A stretch of 64,000 bases of DNA from Phytophthora colocasiae (Eukaryota; Oomycota; Peronosporomycetes; Peronosporales; Peronosporaceae), in contig JAGKQI010000100.1 of assembly GCA_018806915.1 (NCBI GenBank), positions 2,728,001-2,792,000 of the forward strand, written 5' to 3'. A program made the position numbers and the translations under genes. Positions 21,325 to 32,253 of this stretch are shown here, piece after piece. Each line of letters opens with the position of its first letter. Position 1 is the first letter of the stretch. The notes under the pieces are model-generated. The model made no database searches. It was not told the origin of the DNA and saw only the letters and a list, made by a program, of their open reading frames with translations.

Positions 21325-22090
21325 ATGACGAAGGATCAGCATGTGAATAACGAGAAAGTGACTCTACAGGAGAACGACAATGTAGAGCATGTGACGGCTG
21401 TATCAACGGTGATTCCCCGTGTCCCGCAGCCGATTTTCTCGATCGTCAACCCGCCGCTAATCAACGACATCTCTCGCGAGTCGTTGCTTGAGTGGTTGAG
21501 ACTTCAGAAGGAGTATATTGCTGTTACTGAGGCGCGATGCCGGACAGCTAACGAGGATGTAAAGTCCGTGCTACGCACAGTACGAGACTCTTTCAACGAG
21601 GACTTGCTTGAGACCATGTGCGAGACTCGTTGGGACATAGACATCGGAGACGTGACCGATGAGTTCCTAATGGAAAAGATCAAAGGACATCACCTCCAGC
21701 TTTATGAACAAGGAGCTGCCAGATATGGATGATCTGTTTGGTTGTGAACTGAGGTTCGATGACTCCACTCCCGATGTGGAAGCGAGAGTGACAGCCTACT
21801 TCCATCTTGCCAACGAGATTATAAAGCGGAATGGTGTGACTTCTCTTTTTTCTGGTGACGATGGAATCAAGCGCAAGTGTAAGGTGCTATTGAAGTTCCT
21901 ACCTGGGCCCCTGTCGAAAAGAGTGGCAAATGAGTTGGAGTACCGCAGTGGCGATGCCAAGGCGAGTGTACGGAGCTTGTACAAGGTGGTGAGCCATTTA
22001 GCATTAGAACTGGAGAAGGAGAACAAGGCCATGATGCAGATTAAGACAAAGATGACCAGAATGCAAAGCCTTTCAGCACCGGTACCATAG
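21325..22090 (+). pseudogene. Gypsy gag remnant
   Basis: Two overlapping frames (21325-21732 and 21704-22090) encode a gag-like protein with a conserved retrotransposon-gag stretch (LKFLPGPLSKRVANELEYR). The frame breaks around 21710. The zinc knuckle expected downstream (about 22200-22260) is only partly readable in shifted frames (VFIVKENMDLSTVRR region). Confidence 0.75.
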
Positions 22091-22459
22091 AAGATTACCA
22101 ACGACAAGAAAATGGCAATCATGACTAGTAGTACCGAAGGCAAAGCTGAGAGCGGTGATCGGATCTAAGCAAGGCGAGCAGCGCCAAGCCACAGGCTCCC
22201 GCCGCCCAAACAGTGTTTTCATTGTAAAGGAGAACATGGATTTATCGACTGTCCGACGGCAACGGAAGCGGACAAAGCAATTCGGGCAAAGCGTCGAGCA
22301 GATTTCAGCGCGTCGGCAAGCAAAAAGTCCAACAAGGAAAACGCAACTAAGTTCTGCCGCATTCGTGAATGCTTGCCTCCTGAAGGCGGTACAGTACTGC
22401 TTGAAGGAGTGTAGCGTCCCGTTCTGTGCCGGATAGTGGAGCTACCAGGACCAGTATGA

Positions 22460-24455
22460 GTGAGCGTATTTTCCAGAGGTTGCGGGCGGAATGTCCATGT
22501 CGATTGTGTGGAATTAGATGAACCCATCTCGTGCATCACGGTTGGAGGTAATGTCGAGGTGACTCGAGCGGTAAATGTTCATGTGACGTTGCGAACTGCA
22601 GCGGGACCAGTGTCCATCAGTTCACCTGTACAGTGCTTGATTGTACCTGGAGAAATGGAGGAATTTCTTTTGGGCAAAGAGATCTTGACCTCTCTTGGTA
22701 TCGATGTGGATAGAGAACTGGAAATGCTAGCGTCGCAAGGCCAGTTAGATGAACCGGATGAATTTGATGAACCTGTAGTGAGCTCAGCAGCGGAACTGAG
22801 CGAAGAAGTGGAGAAACTAGTGCGGAAATGGTAGAAAAGGCTGCCAAGAAAGGATTTCGAAGGAGTATCTGGATGAACTTTTAAGGATTTCTCTTCGTTT
22901 CGACCTGTGGAGGGAGAAGTTGGGTAATGACCCCCCTGCTAAAGTACCGCCTATGAAGATTCGTTTGAAGAAAGATGCCAAGCCCTATAAGTGCAAGGCA
23001 AGGAAGTACCCGCCTGAGGTCAGGATGTTCATGGAGGATTTCAACGCCAAACTGGAAAAGCTAGGCTGGATTTACGAAAACCCCAGCAGCAGATGGGCCT
23101 GTCCTGCATTGCCTTTAAGAAAGGAGGATCGAACGACTACCGACAAACGGCAGATTACAAACCACTGAATGTCCAAGTCGAAGGTATTGCCGGTGTGATG
23201 CCAAACCCGCAAGTTGACCTGGAGATAGTGCGTGACTGTATGTTCTTTGGATTGTTCGATTTCATAAAGGAGTTACTGGCAGATAGCAGTTGATGAAACT
23301 TGTCAAGAGTTGCTGTCGTACATGACTCACCGCACCAAAATCTACACACCAAGGCGAGTTCCCCAAGGGTGTTGCGATGCAGCATTATTCTTTCAAGCCA
23401 CAGTTGAGAAGTGCCTACAAGAGTTGATGTACCAACATCTTTTGGTATGGATAGATGATCTTCTTCTCTTCGCAAAAGACGTGGAGACTTACTTGGAAAA
23501 GATGGAGCGGCTGTTTGAGCTACTCGACTACTTCGGTTTCAAATTGAGCGTGACGAAGTCAAGCCTGTACGAACCGCAAGTCAAATGGGTGGTAAGATCA
23601 TCACGGGCAACGGAGTCAGCCACGATCCAGAGCGAATCAAGGCGTTATCAGCACTTCCTTACCCTACCAATGCAGCTGAACTTCAACAGTTCCTCTGTGC
23701 AGCAAACTGGATGAGAGAGAGCGTGATCGATTTTGCTCGGACTGCTCAACCGCTGCAAGAGCGGCTTGATCTGGCTTTGGCAACTGCATCTCGAAGAACG
23801 AAACGTGTTGCAGCAGGAATAGGACTGGAGCTGGAAGGTTGAAACGGGCAGCATTTGACCAACTAAAAAGGAAATTGGAGAATTCTGCCAGCTTAGCGTT
23901 CCCACAACCGGACTCCGTCATGTGCCTGGTGACCGATGCTTCTGACGTCGGCTATGGAATCATTGTCACACAAGTAAAACACTGGCAAGTGGGAAAACCT
24001 GTTGAGGAACAGCAGCACGAACTACTTGTCTGTGTGAGCGGCACGTTCACTGGATCGAAACGCAATTGGAGTGTTATCGAAAGGAGGCGTACCCCATAAT
24101 TTGTGCCTGTGACCAGCTCAGCCACCTACTGCTTCGGCCACAAGGCTTCAGATTGTTTTGCGATCACCGCAATTTAATCTACGTCTTTGCGCCTGGGAAA
24201 GAAGTCAAGAAGCATGTTAGGGGGAAGTTACTACGCTGGGCAGTGAAACTTATGGAGTACCGATACCACATCGAGCACATTGAAGGAGAAACAACGTCTG
24301 GGCGGATGGTGTGTCGGTGGGCAGGAACCACCAAGAGCAGGTGGCCCTGCGAGCAATGGTACTACGAAAGCGAGATCGTCAGGAGGAAGAGAGGACCCAA
24401 CACCTTCGGAGCAAGCGACGGCGAGGGGAGGAAGAGAGGACCCCTAAGACCCTGA
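22460..24455 (+). pseudogene. Gypsy protease, RT and RNase H remnant
   Basis: A protease-like frame (22460-22834, with LLGKEILTSLGIDV) is followed by RT pieces. The frame 22920-23168 has the RT N-terminus (LGWIYENPSSRWACP). The frame breaks near 23130 and 23270. The frame 23310-23714 carries VPQGCCDAALFFQ and the active site WIDDLLLF in place of Y[VI]DD. Another shift falls near 23585, after which the RT connection reads on from GKIITGNGVSHDPERIKAL. RNase H follows with FDQLKRKLENSASLAFPQPD, VTDASDVGYG, and, after a further shift near 24065, CDHRNLIYVF. None of it can be translated as one protein. Confidence 0.85.
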
Positions 24456-24458
24456 TTA

Positions 24459-25772
24459 GTGCGAAGTGACGGGAGGCAGATAGGACCCCACCAACACGAC
24501 GCAAGCGCAAAACTCAGAACGAAGTGTGATGAACAGCAAGAGGCTGCTAGTACGGCAGCAATTCGGCCGTTCAATGACCCTAGCTTTTCGTGGCCAACTT
24601 TGCAGGATATTGTTCGAGCGCAAGAACAATTTAAAACCACATTACCCAGCAACTTCCTCACCACGCTCGGCGGGCGTGAGGGCTGGTACCACAAAGGCAA
24701 ATTGTGGATTCCAACAAAAGATACAACTCTACTGCAACGACTAATGATCGTGGCGCATCGTGGTGCACAAGGACACCGTGGGCGAGCTGCCATGATGGAA
24801 CAGCTGAGTAGACACTTCTATGTGGACCATTTACGAGGACACGTAGATAAATTTCTAGAGGCCTACCTACTCTGTCATCACGTGAAAGGCGGAAAGGTGG
24901 TACAGCGACCATGGAGTGAAACGTTCCGCTGCTACGAGCGCAATGGTGCATTACACTGGGACTTCCCCACAGTGGGTGATTCATTCGGAGAAGACAAATA
25001 CCTGCTCATACTGAAAGACGAAGCTACACTACTGCGAACTTGTGCCCCTGTGCTACACCTACTAGTGGAGTGGCTGTGCATCCATTTAGACTGGCACAGT
25101 CGGTTTGGCATCCCTCCAATCTGGATCAGCGACCAAGGCAGCCACTTCAAGAACGAGGTGGCGGCCGAGATTTTGCAGAGGCTGAAGTCAGAACAGCATT
25201 TCACGGTAGCTTATAGTCCGTGGATCAATGGCAGTATCGAGCGACTAAATCGTGACGTGATCCAAGTATTACGTGCAATGTGTCTGGAGTATGGAAAGGA
25301 CATCCGAGAGTGGACAATGTTCGTCCCTTTGCTTAGGGCCAGTATTAACCACACTCCCCTGCCATCTCTCGCCAACAAAGCACCGGTTGAATTGTTTTGT
25401 GCGTTGCCACTACCGAGTCCCCTCGGCTTTTGTGTCGACATGGAGCAGAGAAAGATACTGGAAATGACTAAGCAGCCAGAGCTGATAGAAGAAAAGCTTC
25501 GCGATCTGCAAGCGAGCGTCTACCAGATGCACAAAGAAGTGGCTGAAGCCCGCGACCAGCAAACGGAACGTAACAAAAAACGGAAGAAGGGTGCAAAGAA
25601 AGTCAATTTCAGCGTAGGTGATTTCGTGCTGCGGTCACGAGTTGACCAGAAACACCAAGACAAGCTTCTGGTCACTTTGGATCGGGCCCTATCAGATTGT
25701 CAGAGCGGACGTGCACTCATTCGTGGTCCGACACCTCATCACGGGTGCAGAGACGGACGTACATGCGTCTAG
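24459..25772 (+). pseudogene. Gypsy integrase remnant
   Basis: The longest surviving frame of the element (437 codons). It has the integrase HHCC-type finger (HRGAQGHRGRAAMMEQLSRH ... LLCHHVKGG), the catalytic D in HWDFPTVGDSF, D in ISDQGSHFKNEV and E in NGSIERLNRDV. The core could still be complete, but it is cut off from RT and from the chromodomain. Confidence 0.85.
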
Positions 25773-25806
25773 GAGCTAAAGTATTACGCCTGACAAGAGC
25801 TACCAA

Positions 25807-26082
25807 GTGACGGAAGAAGTTCTGGAGCACGTGGCCTCTCAGGGTATCGTGCTGGCGGTAGACGAGTTGAAGGAACACAGGTGGTGCACGGCTAAGAAGG
25901 GCTACGAGATCCTGGTGTCCTGGAAAGGACTAGAGCCAATTGAGGACTCGTGGGAACCTCTGCAGTCCCTAGGAAGGATATCCTGTACTGGTGCGTGCGT
26001 ATGCAGAGCGTGTCCGAGACACGGGACTCTTGAAACATATAGCACGAGGAACAAGATTTGCAACCCCTTCAAGTTGAAGTAG
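25807..26082 (+). pseudogene. Gypsy integrase C-terminal chromodomain
   Basis: Frame with a chromodomain-like motif (GYEILVSWKGLEPIEDSWEP), as found at the integrase C-terminus of chromoviruses. It is out of frame with the integrase core, which stops at 25772. Confidence 0.7.
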
Positions 26083-26205
26083 CAGAATGAAGGTCAAGAA
26101 TGATGGTAAAGGTAAGTGTTACATTCGTGCAACATTCGGACAACATTCGTGCTACATCACGAGGAGAGAGTCAAACATTGGAGTGTCCAAGGCTTGACGG
26201 GGCGG

Positions 26206-26455
26206 TGTAGTGGCTGGTTGAATCTAAGCCTTGCCCACTGCACTGGGCGGCACAGATGGTGAGGCCGAGTTGCCGCACAGACTGTGAAGCCGAGCTGGCA
26301 TAGACGTCAGAGGACGAGTAGATCGAAGCTGTAGCAAGCATAACATTGAGTTTAGTCAGATTACAATCTACCTTAGAGCGAGCAAGCAATAGACCAAGGT
26401 TAACAGGAAGCGCCAGCTTCCCTCGCGTGTGTTCGTGTTATCGAGACCCACTACA
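26206..26455 (+). repeat. 3' LTR of the Gypsy element
   Basis: 250-bp direct repeat of 21031-21280, followed by the target duplication GGAGG. Confidence 0.95.
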
Positions 26456-26612
26456 GGAGGACGTGAATATAGTTTCTGCGAATTCTCACGATAGACTAAC
26501 ACTACCAGCGACCACCTCTTTGCAAACGAAGTGTCCAAACTCAACTGGGGGTACTCGGAATGACTAAAATTAATGCTCTATTTTTCCCGTTTAATTTAAC
26601 ATTAGTTTTCCT

Positions 26613-27434
26613 CTACATGTATGCACGCGAACCACCCTGGCTGTCTGAAGCTTCAAGAACAAAACTCGACTGGTCATCATCCAGTTCTTTTATAGCCTTC
26701 TGCTCCTGCAAGTGCTTCCAGAACATGAACATTGCCAGTGGGTAGTGCAGCATCGCGATGATCATCAGGAAGAAGGCTGTTTTCAATGACGTGTCATCCT
26801 TCTCGCCCAACGGACCTGCCTGAACGAGCCACAGCACGGACGTCAACATGGCCGTGAAACATGCTACACCAGCCAGGAAGAAACCTCCTCCCACCCACTT
26901 CTTGTTCCCTTTACGACACGTGATAGCTCCCACGATAGCGATGATCGCCATGAGACCGTTCGACATGCTCATGCCACCGAACGTCATGGTTCCAAAGCCC
27001 AGAATGCCGCAAGACTTGTCCAGGAACTTGTCGAATTGCGTCGCGTCCATGCCAGCAGCCGTCGCCAGTACAGAAGCGTACGCCAAACGCTCAGTATCAC
27101 TCACGTCCCCAGCTTTATTGTAGCCTTCGCACGTAGCGTATTCCGAGTACTTTGACCAGACCGTCTCGTTGATGACGTTGAGGTCTTGGTAACCAGAGCC
27201 GAATTTGTAGTAGAAGCAGTGGTCGAGGGTCGTGGAAGTGGAGTTGGCGAGTTCACTGTCGATGCAGAAGCTCATGAGCCCCGCCTTGAAATTGGTGGAG
27301 GCGATTTCGCTAGTGTGTGCCGAGTTCACGGTGGAGTTGGTTGTCCACATGGGAATGATCATGGCGACGGCGTTGTATAGTGTCCCGATGATGATCATGG
27401 CGATGGCGCCGTATCCGTTTTTAGAGATCCCCAT
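26613..27434 (-). CDS. Four-helix membrane protein, outer-type copy A (left edge of array)
   Basis: 273 residues, single exon. One helix lies near the N-terminus (about 8-30), then a long loop of about 115 residues with conserved cysteines and N-glycosylation sites, then three helices packed in the C-terminal half, and a short acidic tail. The topology is claudin-like (large first extracellular loop), but I cannot assign a named family. It is the near-twin of the plus-strand gene 46280-47044 and clearly diverged from the six inner copies. Its tail (ELDDDQSSFVLEASDSQ) is unique in the window. The start is the first ATG and aligns with the other copies. Confidence 0.85.
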   Translation of the reverse strand: MGISKNGYGAIAMIIIGTLYNAVAMIIPMWTTNSTVNSAHTSEIASTNFKAGLMSFCIDSELANSTSTTLDHCFYYKFGSGYQDLNVINETVWSKYSEYATCEGYNKAGDVSDTERLAYASVLATAAGMDATQFDKFLDKSCGILGFGTMTFGGMSMSNGLMAIIAIVGAITCRKGNKKWVGGGFFLAGVACFTAMLTSVLWLVQAGPLGEKDDTSLKTAFFLMIIAMLHYPLAMFMFWKHLQEQKAIKELDDDQSSFVLEASDSQGGSRAYM

Positions 27435-27911
27435 AATGCCAAGAACCTTAGGTGGGGTGTCTGTGTATCTTGCTGGCTAATGTGAAAATGCTCTATTGAG
27501 GTGACAGGAAGCGCCGGTGTGCAATTCAAAACGATAATCACAAGCGTCCTCGTGAGAGGTGTAAGCACTACCTAAGTGGCATAGTCAAGCCACGAAAACA
27601 AAATCCAGCTGGGAACTGAAGGTTTTGATTACAGCGAAGCTGGGGAAATAATGACTGGGTAAACTACACAAAAGTCATACGGTACATCCACAGTACGTGA
27701 CGAGTACTCGACTACTTCGAAGTACATTGTACCCGAGAGTACATGTACACGCATACATGTACGACAACCTAGATGTACTTCTATGAGCTACCTAACTCCT
27801 TTAATTATCATAAGGATTTAAAGCCAGCAACAAATATTTATGTTGGCATAGTACAAATTAATACTAGTAAGAAATAAATGTGTCCAGGGTAAAAAGGAGT
27901 TGATAGTTAAT
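27435..27911. other. Spacer between array copies A and B
   Basis: No gene. It holds a patch rich in short palindromes built on GTAC and ACATGTAC (about 27700-27780). It shares no obvious sequence with the inner spacers. Confidence 0.6.
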
Positions 27912-28736
27912 CTAAACGAGATTAACTGGCACTGCTTCTTCATACTTCGGCGTCCTAACAACTGTATAAGCTGAGTTATCCTCCTCATGATCCTTCACCG
28001 CCTCCTTCTGCAGATTCAGGTACTTCCAGAACATGAACATGGCCACAGGGTAGTGCACCATCGCGATGATCATCAAAAAGAACGAGGCCTTGAACGACGC
28101 ATCGTCCTCCTTGCCCAGAGGCTTCGACTGCACCACCCACAGCACAAACGTCAACATGGCAGTGAAGCACGCAACACTCGCCAGGAAGAAACCTCCACCC
28201 ACCCACTTCTTGTTACCCTTACGGCAAGTGACAGCCCCCAGCATCGCGATGATCGCCATCAAACCGTTCGACAGACTCATGCCGCCGAACGTCATGGTGG
28301 CCGTGCCTAGTAGGCCACACGACTTGTCCAGGAACTTGTCGAACTCTTCCGCGTCCATTCCAGCGGCGGTGGCTAATACGGTGGCATACGCGAGCTGTTC
28401 CTCGTCACTTACGTCGCCTGCGTTACCGTATCCCTTGCAGATACCGTCGGACGAGTACTTGGACCACACAGCATTGTTGAGTACGGACAACTCATCGTAC
28501 GAGGACCCGAACTTGTAGTAGAAGCAGTGGTCGAACGTTGTGTTATTGGTGGTTTCACTGTCGACGCAGAAGCCCATGAGACCGGCCTTGAAGTTGGTCG
28601 AGGTGATATCACTAGCGAGTGCTGCGTTCACCGTCTTGTTGGCGCTCCACATGGGGAGGATGAAGGCGGCGATGTTGTAGATGGTAGCGATGATGATCAT
28701 GGCGACGGCTCCGAACGCGAACTTGTTGAACGCCAT
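27912..28736 (-). CDS. Four-helix membrane protein, inner copy B
   Basis: 274 residues, single exon. Predicted helices are at about 8-30, 148-171, 178-203 and 213-237. The long loop holds cysteines at 57, 71, 100 and 140 and glycosylation sites (NKT at 33, NNT near 64). The body is almost identical to inner copies C-G. From about residue 253 the tail differs (NSAYTVVRTPKYEEAVPVNLV), and its 3' flank is not shared with the others, so B marks the left end of the tandem array. Function unknown. Duplicated, intact and near-identical copies suggest either recent birth or ongoing homogenisation. Confidence 0.88.
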   Translation of the reverse strand: MAFNKFAFGAVAMIIIATIYNIAAFILPMWSANKTVNAALASDITSTNFKAGLMGFCVDSETTNNTTFDHCFYYKFGSSYDELSVLNNAVWSKYSSDGICKGYGNAGDVSDEEQLAYATVLATAAGMDAEEFDKFLDKSCGLLGTATMTFGGMSLSNGLMAIIAMLGAVTCRKGNKKWVGGGFFLASVACFTAMLTFVLWVVQSKPLGKEDDASFKASFFLMIIAMVHYPVAMFMFWKYLNLQKEAVKDHEEDNSAYTVVRTPKYEEAVPVNLV

Positions 28737-29813
28737 GATTATTGGTAGAGAGTTGGTGGTAAGTTTCTTTTGCTGGGTGCTTGCTATGAGTCAAGATTGA
28801 AAGTGGGTTGGCTGACGTGGTCTAGGCATCGCAGCCGTAGATGGCTTAACTCAATCACCGGCTAGAAGTAGCCTCCTACCGCTTCAATTGGTCATGATGA
28901 AAGCTGGAAAAAATCGAGCTACCGAAGCAACCTTTGTCTTCACGTGAACATATCGGATACACCATCCCATTTGCATCGAGGCTTGGTCAACTGCATAAAC
29001 AACAGATCGAAACTGGCTGGTCTCAAATCGAGATGGCTACATACTGTAGTATTATACAGTGTGCTTCACTGCCGTGGTATAGTAGAAATTAGTAGCTACC
29101 GATACTATACATGTAGTACGGTATCATGTTTATAGTACTTCAGACCTTTCTGATTCAACTACCGTAGTTCGCAAGCACTAGTAATTCACTCTGGTACTAT
29201 CTAGCTACTATCGAACTACTATCACTCCTAGGAGCTCACTTAGTCAAGCGATCTTGACTTTCCGGCCGCCCTGCCTTAGGCCCTATGCGAGCACATCGAG
29301 ACTCCCGCGCATCATGAAGCGCGACAGATGTGGACCACATCGAGAAAATTTAGTTCCATAGTACTATAGTAGCATACTATAGTAATGGATTAGGTTTACA
29401 TGTACTAGTACTATAGTAGTATCTGTCAGGGACGACAGTATATCAGATCGTTTGTCACGAGGTGGTAACAGTGTACAATATTCCTAGAGGTCATGCTGTA
29501 AAGTTCCTTGCACTACTAGTACTTGTATCAAAATCCATCTAATGATGCCTTCATGACAGCTTCGGATGGCAAGTAATCGCCACACCGAAGCGCCGATATC
29601 CAGCGTCACATTTGTGGTCATCTTGACGGCTGCGGCAAAGTGCTGAAGCTGATTACTCAGACAGCGGGGGCTTGAACGTCGTGGTAATCATGAGTCACCA
29701 GCGAGGGTTGCCCTAAAAAAAAACAACAACAGCGACAATAGCGTGAACACTACACATATCCGACAGTATAAAGACAAATTCATAAAAGAAGAATAAAAGC
29801 TTCTATATTTCAG
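28737..29813. repeat. Array spacer B-C
   Basis: No gene. Built from blocks repeated in every inner spacer: the 5' flank just above the start codon, a block of TACTATAGTA palindromes (about 29358-29430), and a 3' block (about 29470-29813). It keeps the sequence CAGTGTACAATATTCC uninterrupted near 29471, which is the empty counterpart of the first hAT insertion. Confidence 0.75.
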
Positions 29814-30629
29814 TTAAACTAGGCTAGCTGGAGCACCGCTAACAGGCGTCTCTGCACCCAGTACGTCGTGATCCTCCTCGTGGTCCTTCACCGCCTCCTT
29901 CTGCAGATTCAGGTACTTCCAGAACATGAACATGGCCACAGGGTAGTGCACCATCGCGATGATCATCAAAAAGAACGAGGCCTTGAACGACGCATCGTCC
30001 TCCTTGCCCAGAGGCTTCGACTGCACCACCCACAGCACAAACGTCAACATGGCAGTGAAGCACGCAACACTCGCCAGGAAGAAACCTCCACCCACCCACT
30101 TCTTGTTACCCTTACGGCAAGTGACAGCTCCCAGCATCGCGATGATCGCCATCAAACCGTTCGACAGACTCATGCCGCCGAACGTCATGGTGGCCGTGCC
30201 TAGTAGGCCACACGACTTGTCCAGGAACTTGTCGAACTCTTCCGCGTCCATTCCAGCGGCGGTGGCTAATACGGTGGCATACGCGAGCTGTTCCTCGTCA
30301 CTTACGTCGCCTGCGTTACCGTATCCCTTGCAGATACCGTCGGACGAGTACTTGGACCACACAGCATTGTTGAGTACGGACAACTCATCGTACGAGGACC
30401 CGAACTTGTAGTAGAAGCAGTGGTCGAACGTTGTGCTATTGGTGGTTTCACTGTCGACGCAGAAGCCCATGAGACCGGCCTTGAAGTTGGTCGAGGTGAT
30501 ATCACTAGCGAGTGCTGCGTTCACCGTCTTGTTGGCGCTCCACATGGGGAGGATGAAGGCGGCGATGTTGTAGATGGTAGCGATGATGATCATGGCGACG
30601 GCTCCGAACGCGAACTTGTTGAACGCCAT
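29814..30629 (-). CDS. Four-helix membrane protein, inner copy C
   Basis: 271 residues. The body is essentially identical to copy B up to the tail, which reads DHEEDHDVLGAETPVSGAPASLV and lacks a residue found in D-G. Same helix and cysteine layout as B. The 3' flank (about 29470-29813) is the shared inner type. Confidence 0.88.
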   Translation of the reverse strand: MAFNKFAFGAVAMIIIATIYNIAAFILPMWSANKTVNAALASDITSTNFKAGLMGFCVDSETTNSTTFDHCFYYKFGSSYDELSVLNNAVWSKYSSDGICKGYGNAGDVSDEEQLAYATVLATAAGMDAEEFDKFLDKSCGLLGTATMTFGGMSLSNGLMAIIAMLGAVTCRKGNKKWVGGGFFLASVACFTAMLTFVLWVVQSKPLGKEDDASFKASFFLMIIAMVHYPVAMFMFWKYLNLQKEAVKDHEEDHDVLGAETPVSGAPASLV

Positions 30630-31481
30630 GGTTATTGGTAGAGAGTTGGTGGTAAGTTTCTTTTGCTGGGTGCTTGCTATGAGTCAAGATTGAAAGTGGG
30701 TTGGCTGACGTGGTCTAGGCATCGCCAAATTCGCAGCCGTAGATGGCTTAACTCAATCACCGGCTAGAAGTAGCCTCCTACCGCTTTAATTGGTCATGAT
30801 GAAAGCTGGAAAAAATCGAGCTACCGAAGCAATCGGAAGCAACCTTTGTCTTCACGTGAACATATCGGATACACCATCCCATTTGCATCGAGGCTTGGTC
30901 AACTGCATAAACAACAGATCGAAACTGGCTGGTCTCAAATCGAGATAGCTACATACTGTAATATTATACTGTATTATTTATACAGTGTGCCCTCATACAG
31001 GTACGTGTACGCCACCTAATAGGAGACCCATTACAGATATAGTAGTGCTTCGAACGCCGCTCTGTAATTATACAGTGTGCTTCACTGCCGTGGTATAGTA
31101 GAAATTAGTAGCTACCGGTACTATACATGTAGTATCATGTTGATAGTACTTCAGACCTTTCTGATTCAACTACCGTAGTTCGCAAGCACTAGTAATTCAC
31201 TCTGGTACTATCTAGCTACTATCGAACTACTATCACTCCTAGGAGCTCATTTAGTCAAGCGATCTTGACTTTCCGGCCGCCCCGCCTTAGGCCCTATGCG
31301 AGCACATCGAAGCGCGACAGATGTGGACCACATCGAGAAAATTTAGTTCCATAGTACTATAGTAGCATACTATAGTAATGGATTAGGTTTACATGTACTA
31401 GTACTATAGTAGTATCTGTCAGGGACGACAGTATAATATACTCGTGACAAACGTATACATGTAGTTGTAATGCAGTGTACA
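30630..31481. repeat. Array spacer C-D, part left of the hAT element
   Basis: Same blocks as spacer B-C. It carries an extra insert of roughly 90 bp at about 30985-31080, bounded by direct copies of TATACAGTGTGC, not seen in the other spacers. It includes the palindrome block at about 31350-31425 and ends in the hAT target copy AGTGTACA (31474-31481). No gene. Confidence 0.65.
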
Positions 31482-31596
31482 TAGGGTTGGAAAGTAGGTG
31501 CCTAGAAACACTAATTAGTCCTAATTATGTATGTTAGGCGTTTTTAGGCATCCTACTTAATCTAGTGCCTAAAAAATAGTTTAGTTCTTTGTTGCA

Positions 31597-32239
31597 GAAA
31601 GCCATCTTTATCTACTTGGCGGACGCGCTGGACTTGAACAACAAAGACGCCAAGTACGACCTGCTACATCGGCCAAAGAAAAAGACCAAGACACTCGCGG
31701 ACAATGACGACGGCGACACGAGCGAGTCCTCGTTCGACTCAGAGGAGGACGACGACACGTACTGCGGAGCTGTGGACGGTCTGTGCTGGGAGGTGCTTCC
31801 CCAAGAGAACAAGTGGATCGAGGTGGAGGAAGGCATCCAGTTTAAGCATGAGACAGTCGAGCCGGTGGACAAAGAGGAGCAGAAGACCAAGTCGCTGACG
31901 GAGACCAACTTCAAGTTCTTCTCGACACTTCCCGACGGCTCGGAACGCATCGGCGCACTGATTCAGCGGGCGTTCAAGCAGTATCAAGACACGGAACGCC
32001 AGCGATACACCAAGGACACACTCCGCTACTACTACATACAGACTGGCGGTCCCAACATTCTGCATAAGGATGCGAGGGTGACGTATAAATGGTATGCGCT
32101 GGGCGAGGAGAAGACGTTTGAGAACCTCTTTTTCCAGGAGAAGTTTTTAGAAGTCAGAAAAATGGACGAGATTGTACTAGCTAGAGGTGTTCTCTTTATT
32201 GATGAAGCAAATACTACATACATCTATCTCGTATCTTGA
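31597..32239 (+). pseudogene. Captured fragment resembling the N-terminal half of a BCS1-like AAA protein
   Basis: An open frame of about 214 codons, preceded by what looks like an intron acceptor (TTTGTTGCAG ending near 31596). The translation (blocks DAKYDLLHRP, YCGAVDGLCWEVLPQEN, WIEVEEGIQFKHE, LIQRAFKQYQDTERQRYTKD and ALGEEKTFENLFFQEK) resembles, from memory, the region before the AAA ATPase domain of oomycete BCS1-like proteins, mitochondrial-type chaperones. The ATPase domain (Walker A, Walker B) is absent, and the frame ends in AT-rich element DNA. Known hAT proteins contain nothing similar. The similarity is recalled, not computed. A host gene fragment carried by the transposon is the inference. 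Confidence 0.55.
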
Positions 32240-32253
32240 TAATACCAAACCAC

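Larger units (their letters stand above)
21031..26455 (+). mobile_element. Ty3/Gypsy chromodomain retrotransposon with broken coding region
   Basis: A 5.4-kb element with two 250-bp LTRs (21031-21280 and 26206-26455) starting TGTAGTGG and ending CACTACA, flanked by the 5-bp duplication GGAGG (21026-21030 and 26456-26460). The LTRs look identical by eye. The interior has gag, protease, RT, RNase H, integrase and chromodomain in Ty3/Gypsy order, but in at least seven separate frames. GACGGGGCGG before the 3' LTR is the likely polypurine tract. Recent insertion combined with dead coding capacity suggests mobilisation by another copy's proteins. Confidence 0.9.

Noticed and set aside
28066..28518. 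Plus-strand 150-codon frame repeated in each array copy
   Set aside because: It is the antisense of the four-helix membrane gene and is conserved only because the gene is. Codon composition and lack of domains argue against a protein.
29340..29440. CRISPR-like or satellite array in the palindrome block
   Set aside because: The units are short palindromes without regular spacers, and the genome is eukaryotic.
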